Shown here: positions 23,704 to 26,231 of the stretch, piece after piece
Position numbering within the stretch: the first letter of the stretch is position 1
Layout of the letters: each line of letters opens with the position of its first letter
Source of the DNA: a virus
IMG/VR virus record: IMGVR_UViG_3300007649_000014
Location: 1 to 26,231 of that record
Direction: 5' to 3' (one strand)
DNA length: 26,231 bases
Made by a program: the position numbers and the translations under genes
The notes under the pieces: model-generated
Seen by the model: the letters and a program-made list of their open reading frames with translations, nothing else
Database searches by the model: none
Told to the model about the DNA's origin: nothing

Positions 23704-23729
23704 TGTAAAATTATATTAAAAAAATACAA
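23700..23729 (-). promoter_or_regulatory. Bacteroidota-type promoter for the replication and structural operon
   Basis: On the minus strand TTG (23729-23727) is followed after 19 bases by TACATTTG (23707-23700), a full match to the Bacteroidota consensus. Transcription would start near 23693, about 100 bases before the primase ATG, inside the A arm of the leader repeats. This is the only strong promoter I see for the genes from 23594 down to 599. Confidence 0.7.
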
Positions 23730-23868
23730 TAGCAAGTAAAATAGTAATAGAGTTATTAACAAGGTAAAAGAAGGATGAAAGTATGCTTTTCCTATTATAC
23801 TCTCCTTTTTACACTTTTATACTAAAATAGGCATTTTTTAATAAATAATTAGTAGATATAGAAAAAGT

Positions 23869-24031
23869 GCCTTCTTTACCTCCCACTTATTGAAAATCAA
23901 TTTATTAAGATAGTCATTTGCCTTCCCAAATGCCTTCCAAAAGCCTTCCGCAGCCTTCCAAAAATCCTAAAAATGCCAAATTTTAAAAATCTTTAGGAAA
24001 AATATGCCTTCCCGGAATTCAAATGCCTTCC
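23869..24031. other. Candidate replication origin: GGAAGGC repeats beside AT-rich DNA
   Basis: On the plus strand GCCTTCC begins at 23920, 23932, 23943, 23953, 24006 and 24025, with a degenerate copy (GCCTTCT) at 23869. Four copies are 12, 11 and 10 bases apart, one helical turn, so initiator molecules would sit on one face. Several are followed on the minus strand by ATTTG or a similar AT stretch. The adjacent 23700-23860 is extremely AT-rich, a possible unwinding element. The array lies just upstream of the primase-helicase gene. These are hallmarks of an iteron origin; no gene was found in the array. Confidence 0.6.
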
Positions 24032-24060
24032 GCTAAAAAAAGGTGCATTTTGTTAATAAC

Positions 24061-24091
24061 ATATAAAAAGAAACCCATCTTTTGGATGGGT
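24061..24091 (-). terminator. Second intrinsic terminator after the SSB gene
   Basis: On the minus strand ACCCATC (24091-24085) pairs with GATGGGT (24079-24073) across a 5-base loop, followed by TTCTTTTTATAT. It separates the lysis/SSB transcript from the origin region and the replication promoter. A weaker 6-bp stem (24097-24113) lies between it and the first terminator and lacks a T run. Confidence 0.8.
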
Positions 24092-24120
24092 AAATCATCA
24101 TTTTCTCAATGATTGGGGGT

Positions 24121-24145
24121 AAAATAAAGGGCGCATGAAGCGCCC
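24121..24145 (-). terminator. First intrinsic terminator after the SSB gene
   Basis: GGGCGC (24145-24140) pairs with GCGCCC (24134-24129) across TTCAT, with TTTATTTT following on the minus strand. It begins 28 bases past the SSB stop and is one of the most GC-rich spots of the area. Together with the second hairpin it makes a tandem terminator. Confidence 0.8.
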
Positions 24146-24172
24146 CCTAACAACAATAAATAACAAAAAAAC

Positions 24173-24541
24173 CTAAGGAAATAAATTAGTAGGTGCTGAA
24201 TTTGCAACAACTGGAACCGCATCAAAGGTTGAACTTAGCACTTCGATGTAGTCAGCATTACACTGGATGTCGGTCTTTTTTTCTCCAGTTTTAGTTGTCC
24301 ATTCAGACAATTCAATTCTACCTGATACGGCAACTTTTGATCCTTTAGTTAATTTAGGCAAAAGGTCAATTGCTTTACCTTGCGGATAGAATTTAACACA
24401 TTTAACCCAAGTAGTAACCCATTGTCCAGCTTTGTCTTTTTTGCTTGACGCTGACACGCTGAACGATAAGATTTGATACTCGGATGTGTTGTTAACGATG
24501 GCATCTTGACCTATCGTCCCAGTAACATTAGCTTGTAACAT
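24173..24541 (-). CDS. ssb: Single-stranded DNA-binding protein
   Basis: A 122-residue OB-fold protein. Features are MLQANVTGTIGQDAIV at the start, YQILSFSVSAS, WVTTWVKCVKFYPQG and GSKVAVSGRIELSEW (about 67-81), and DIQCNADYIEVL (about 91-102), in the order seen in bacterial and phage SSBs. The short tail ends TNLFP and lacks the acidic DDDIPF tip of bacterial SSBs, so docking of host repair proteins may be reduced. It is the last gene of the lysis and small-gene cluster and has two terminators behind it. It would coat single-stranded DNA at the replication fork. Confidence 0.9.
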   Translation of the reverse strand: MLQANVTGTIGQDAIVNNTSEYQILSFSVSASSKKDKAGQWVTTWVKCVKFYPQGKAIDLLPKLTKGSKVAVSGRIELSEWTTKTGEKKTDIQCNADYIEVLSSTFDAVPVVANSAPTNLFP

Positions 24542-24568
24542 ATTTCAAATAATTTCTTCAAAGTTAAC

Positions 24569-24727
24569 CTATTGCATCGACAACTCCAAAATTCTATTCT
24601 TTTTATAAGCTATCATTTTAGTTACCGCATCGCGTGAAGCTTCAGTATTTGCAGTGCGTAACCTCAAATGCTTTGTTAACTCTTCGACTTCTTTTTTGAG
24701 TTTTTCGATTTTAATTTCTTTTTCCAT
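24569..24727 (-). CDS. Small coiled-coil protein, 52 residues
   Basis: An ATG at 24727 opens a 52-codon frame ending TAG at 24569. The first half, MEKEIKIEKLKKEVEELTKH, is strongly charged and heptad-like, so a dimeric coiled coil is likely. The rest (RTANTEASRDAVTKMIAYKK) is helical. It overlaps the 3' end of the 90-residue gene by 52 bases in another frame and ends 27 bases before SSB, so it fits the operon spacing. I see no known family. It is small enough that a chance frame cannot be excluded, but its composition is convincingly protein-like. Confidence 0.6.
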   Translation of the reverse strand: MEKEIKIEKLKKEVEELTKHLRLRTANTEASRDAVTKMIAYKKNRILELSMQ

Positions 24728-24948
24728 AATTCTGTTAGATAAGTATCAATTAAACGATTTCTTTCTTGCAAGGTGTTTATTTCTTGCTGGTGCATATTGA
24801 TCCTGATAGCATCGTGAAATTCGTGAATTGTGTAATCGTTATTAATTAAGATTTTTTCCCGATATGCATCCATTTTTTCCATGTGCATAAGTTGAGCTTC
24901 GAGGTTAGCCTCATACTCATTTTTAAGACGCAGTTCCGTCATATTCAA
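24676..24948 (-). CDS. Hypothetical 90-residue charged helical protein
   Basis: A Glu/Lys/Met-rich helix-forming protein (MNMTELRLKNEYEANLEAQL, then HMEKMDAYREKI, and YTIHEFHDAIRI) with a very basic end that overlaps the next gene's start. Coiled coil is likely. No domain is recognised. It overlaps the upstream 81-residue gene by 26 bases. Its lysine/serine-rich last residues are read from the same DNA as the start of the 52-residue gene. Confidence 0.6.
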   Translation of the reverse strand: MNMTELRLKNEYEANLEAQLMHMEKMDAYREKILINNDYTIHEFHDAIRINMHQQEINTLQERNRLIDTYLTELWKKKLKSKNSKKKSKS

Positions 24949-25168
24949 GTAGTATTAAATGGTTATCAATTTCAATAATTCTAAAGAAGTAAAATTCATC
25001 TTTGACAATAATGGTAATGTTAGAGTTACCCCAAATGGTCCATGCAATATCTCGCCAGGTAAGTTTAGCAAGTTCATCTCGTAATTGCATTACTAAGCTG
25101 TCGCGCTCTCTTTTAGACATCTCCTCGAAAGGAAACTCATTTAGTTTAAATATAAATTTCATCGTCAA
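24923..25168 (-). CDS. Hypothetical 81-residue protein
   Basis: It starts MTMKFIFKLNEF (or at the third codon) and contains KRERDSLVMQLRDELAKLTW and ITIIVKDEFYFFRII, a helix-strand mixture. It is not recognised. It overlaps lysozyme by 23 bases and the next small gene by 26, so it is translated with the lysis cassette. Function is unknown. Confidence 0.6.
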   Translation of the reverse strand: MTMKFIFKLNEFPFEEMSKRERDSLVMQLRDELAKLTWRDIAWTIWGNSNITIIVKDEFYFFRIIEIDNHLILLEYDGTAS

Positions 25169-25682
25169 ACTTATTTATTTTCATTATTTCTTTTGCCATC
25201 TCTTCCAAGGTCTTTTTCGATACCATAGGTTTAAAGTAAAGTTCAAGTTCCAACTTTCTGCGTTTAACAAGTCCATTTGATTTGCGCCCAGCTGAGTTCA
25301 CCCATTTTACCCAGTGCATTTTAATTGCTTCATCATTTGGATTAGCATTTAATACGGTCATCAATGTAGATTTGCGCAGCGCATTCCAACCTATGTTATA
25401 ACATAAAGATATTAACGCATCATATTGATTTTGATTAATGTCAGCCGTTAAGAATGAATTTACCTGGTCCTCAAAAAGCTTCACCATATTTTTAAGCAAT
25501 ATAGTAGCCTCTTCTTTAGTTATACTTTCGTCATTCATTGTCACCTTTGTACCATCCAGGTAAAAAGTCGCGCCATAACCAATAGTCGGTACACCTGAAG
25601 TACACTTATATGGCTTTGGACAAAAGCCTTCAAAAAATTTAATTAGATTAATCCCGTTTTCGCTTATTCTCATAAAATTCAA
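25146..25682 (-). CDS. Endolysin, GH24 (T4/P21-type) lysozyme
   Basis: A 178-residue muramidase. The catalytic triad fits the E-8aa-(D/C)-5aa-T rule of the P21 branch: Glu18 in FFEGF, Cys27 in PYKC, and Thr33 in PTIGYGA (33-37). Then come YDALISLCYNIG (the helix that follows the active site) and WVNSAGRKSNGLVKRR, the conserved end of the fold. No signal peptide, signal-anchor or cell-wall binding domain is visible, so it needs a holin or similar to reach the cell wall. It overlaps the 35-residue membrane peptide upstream by 35 bases, which supports a lysis pair. A basic helical extension (about 150-178) follows the core. Confidence 0.92.
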   Translation of the reverse strand: MNFMRISENGINLIKFFEGFCPKPYKCTSGVPTIGYGATFYLDGTKVTMNDESITKEEATILLKNMVKLFEDQVNSFLTADINQNQYDALISLCYNIGWNALRKSTLMTVLNANPNDEAIKMHWVKWVNSAGRKSNGLVKRRKLELELYFKPMVSKKTLEEMAKEIMKINKFDDEIYI

Positions 25683-25755
25683 GTATTAGTGATATTATAA
25701 TTCCTATTCCCATTAGTGGCATTATGTATAGTGCCATTTTAATTAGTGTTTCCAT
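25648..25755 (-). CDS. 35-residue single-span membrane peptide, holin candidate
   Basis: An ATG at 25755 starts a 35-codon frame that ends TAA at 25648. It has a short N-terminus (METLIK), one hydrophobic segment (about residues 7-25, rich in I, L, M and G), then the charged tail EFYENKRKRD, giving the charge pattern expected with the tail in the cytoplasm. It lies directly before the lysozyme, whose start it overlaps by 35 bases, and overlaps the GH5-like gene by 17 bases. A tiny holin or pinholin-like role is inferred; a membrane peptide of another role is possible. Confidence 0.55.
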   Translation of the reverse strand: METLIKMALYIMPLMGIGIIISLILEFYENKRKRD

Positions 25756-26231
25756 TTTGAAAGTTATAAATTAGCATTAGCCATTGTTGGCTATCGATGC
25801 CGTAATTTCTTAAATAATAATTAACCGGTAGTGCGCTGGTGTTTGCAATGCCATAATATGGATTCCAAAAAATATAATTAGGACGGTAAGCAAAATAACA
25901 CCACTGGAAGTTATAAAGTTTAGCAGCGTTAATTACATCCTGGACATATGCTCCACTATTTTTTGCCCATCTAACCGCGTTAAACTCACCCAAAAAGATA
26001 GGATAGCCATATTTCTTACTCCACTCCGAAACCACCTTAAATCGCTTTAAAATAGTGTCTGCGTTAAAATTTTCATTCGGGTATAAAACTCCTTTCGGTC
26101 TATTATCCAAACCTTGGTGCGTATATGTGAAAGGTAAGTACATATGGAAGTTATACATTAGCTTATCATCAATTATTTTAAACGGCACAAATTTGCCATA
26201 ATTGGTAGGCATTCCCCACGGACCAGGTGTA
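25739..26231 (-). CDS. GH5-like glycoside hydrolase, C-terminal part (partial)
   Basis: The frame stays open to the window edge, so the true start is outside; an internal Met at 26212 is not taken as the start. Seen in order from the edge: TPGPWGMPTNYGK, a strand with YNFHMYLPFTYTHQG (residues numbered from 26212: His23, Tyr25), then YGYPIFLGEFNAV (Glu76), which matches the nucleophile strand of GH5 enzymes, and an end with WCYFAYRPNY and WNPYYGI. These are GH5-type features, but the acid/base NEP strand would lie outside the window. It may degrade a capsule or other surface glucan to help the phage reach or leave its host. It is the first visible gene of the lysis cluster. Confidence 0.7.
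   Translation of the reverse strand, partial: TPGPWGMPTNYGKFVPFKIIDDKLMYNFHMYLPFTYTHQGLDNRPKGVLYPNENFNADTILKRFKVVSEWSKKYGYPIFLGEFNAVRWAKNSGAYVQDVINAAKLYNFQWCYFAYRPNYIFWNPYYGIANTSALPVNYYLRNYGIDSQQWLMLIYNFQNGNTN

Noticed and set aside
23975-23999. Hairpin from CCTAAA and TTTAGG around 23966-23997 in the origin region
   Set aside because: The 6-bp AT-rich arms are separated by a 20-base loop, with no terminator tail. It could be chance in AT-rich DNA.
23595-24172. Possible small genes in the non-coding stretch
   Set aside because: Frames on both strands are broken by many stops, and the repeats do not keep a reading frame. The stretch is better explained by the terminators, repeats, promoter and leader.
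1-26231. tRNA genes, CRISPR arrays, insertion sequences or an integrase
   Set aside because: By eye I saw no cloverleaf-like segments, no evenly spaced spacer-repeat array, no transposase and no tyrosine or serine recombinase motif. A dedicated tRNA and profile search would be needed to exclude weak cases.
1-26231. Terminal repeat or circular join between the two window ends
   Set aside because: The first and last bases fall inside different genes (capsid-like and GH5-like) with no shared sequence, so the window is simply a slice.

Overview
The window reads as part of the genome of a long-tailed (siphovirus-type) double-stranded DNA phage infecting a member of the Bacteroidota. The phage call rests on a terminase pair, portal, minor head protein, scaffold, capsid candidate, tape measure protein, tail proteins and a lysozyme, all closely packed. 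The host call rests on AT-rich DNA, starts preceded by A/T-rich rather than Shine-Dalgarno sequence, and two promoters of the Bacteroidota form TTG-N19..21-TAnnTTTG. Every convincing gene is on the minus strand, so transcription runs from high to low coordinates. No integrase, repressor, tRNA or CRISPR array was seen. Both ends cut through genes.

Layout in order of transcription. (1) 26231-24173, lysis and small early genes: the C-terminal part of a GH5-like glycoside hydrolase, a 35-residue single-membrane-span peptide (holin candidate), a GH24 lysozyme, three small unknown genes (one of 52 residues overlapping its neighbour), and a single-stranded DNA-binding protein followed by two stem-loop terminators. 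(2) 24060-23595, the main non-coding stretch: helically spaced GGAAGGC repeats beside very AT-rich DNA (candidate replication origin), a strong promoter, and an mRNA leader with three interleaved inverted repeats, one covering the primase start codon. (3) 23594-19233, replication: a prim-pol/SF3-type primase-helicase, an SF2 helicase, and a GIY-YIG homing-type endonuclease. (4) 19236-17309: a probable tail fibre and a small partner. (5) 17247-15103: a short basic peptide, a VRR-NUC nuclease, two family-2-like glycosyltransferases and an FkbM-like methyltransferase. (6) 15106-8776: small and large terminase, unknown beta-rich and membrane genes, a tape-measure chaperone with a likely programmed -1 frameshift, and the tape measure. 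(7) 8779-1: two large tail proteins with apparent inserted binding domains, a third glycosyltransferase, portal, minor head protein, scaffold, then a terminator fused to a promoter and the start of a capsid-like gene.

Genes from 23594 down to 599 are almost all overlapping or nearly touching, with one 61-base gap holding a palindrome, so they probably form one long transcription unit. The last gene has its own promoter and a patterned leader, as expected for a protein needed in large amounts. The order is unusual in placing the tail genes before portal and head genes. The most notable points are the possible G/GT frameshift, the DnaJ-like zinc motif inside the portal, the sugar-modification genes including one wedged between tail and portal, the candidate origin with its structured leader, and the GH5-like enzyme next to the lysis genes.
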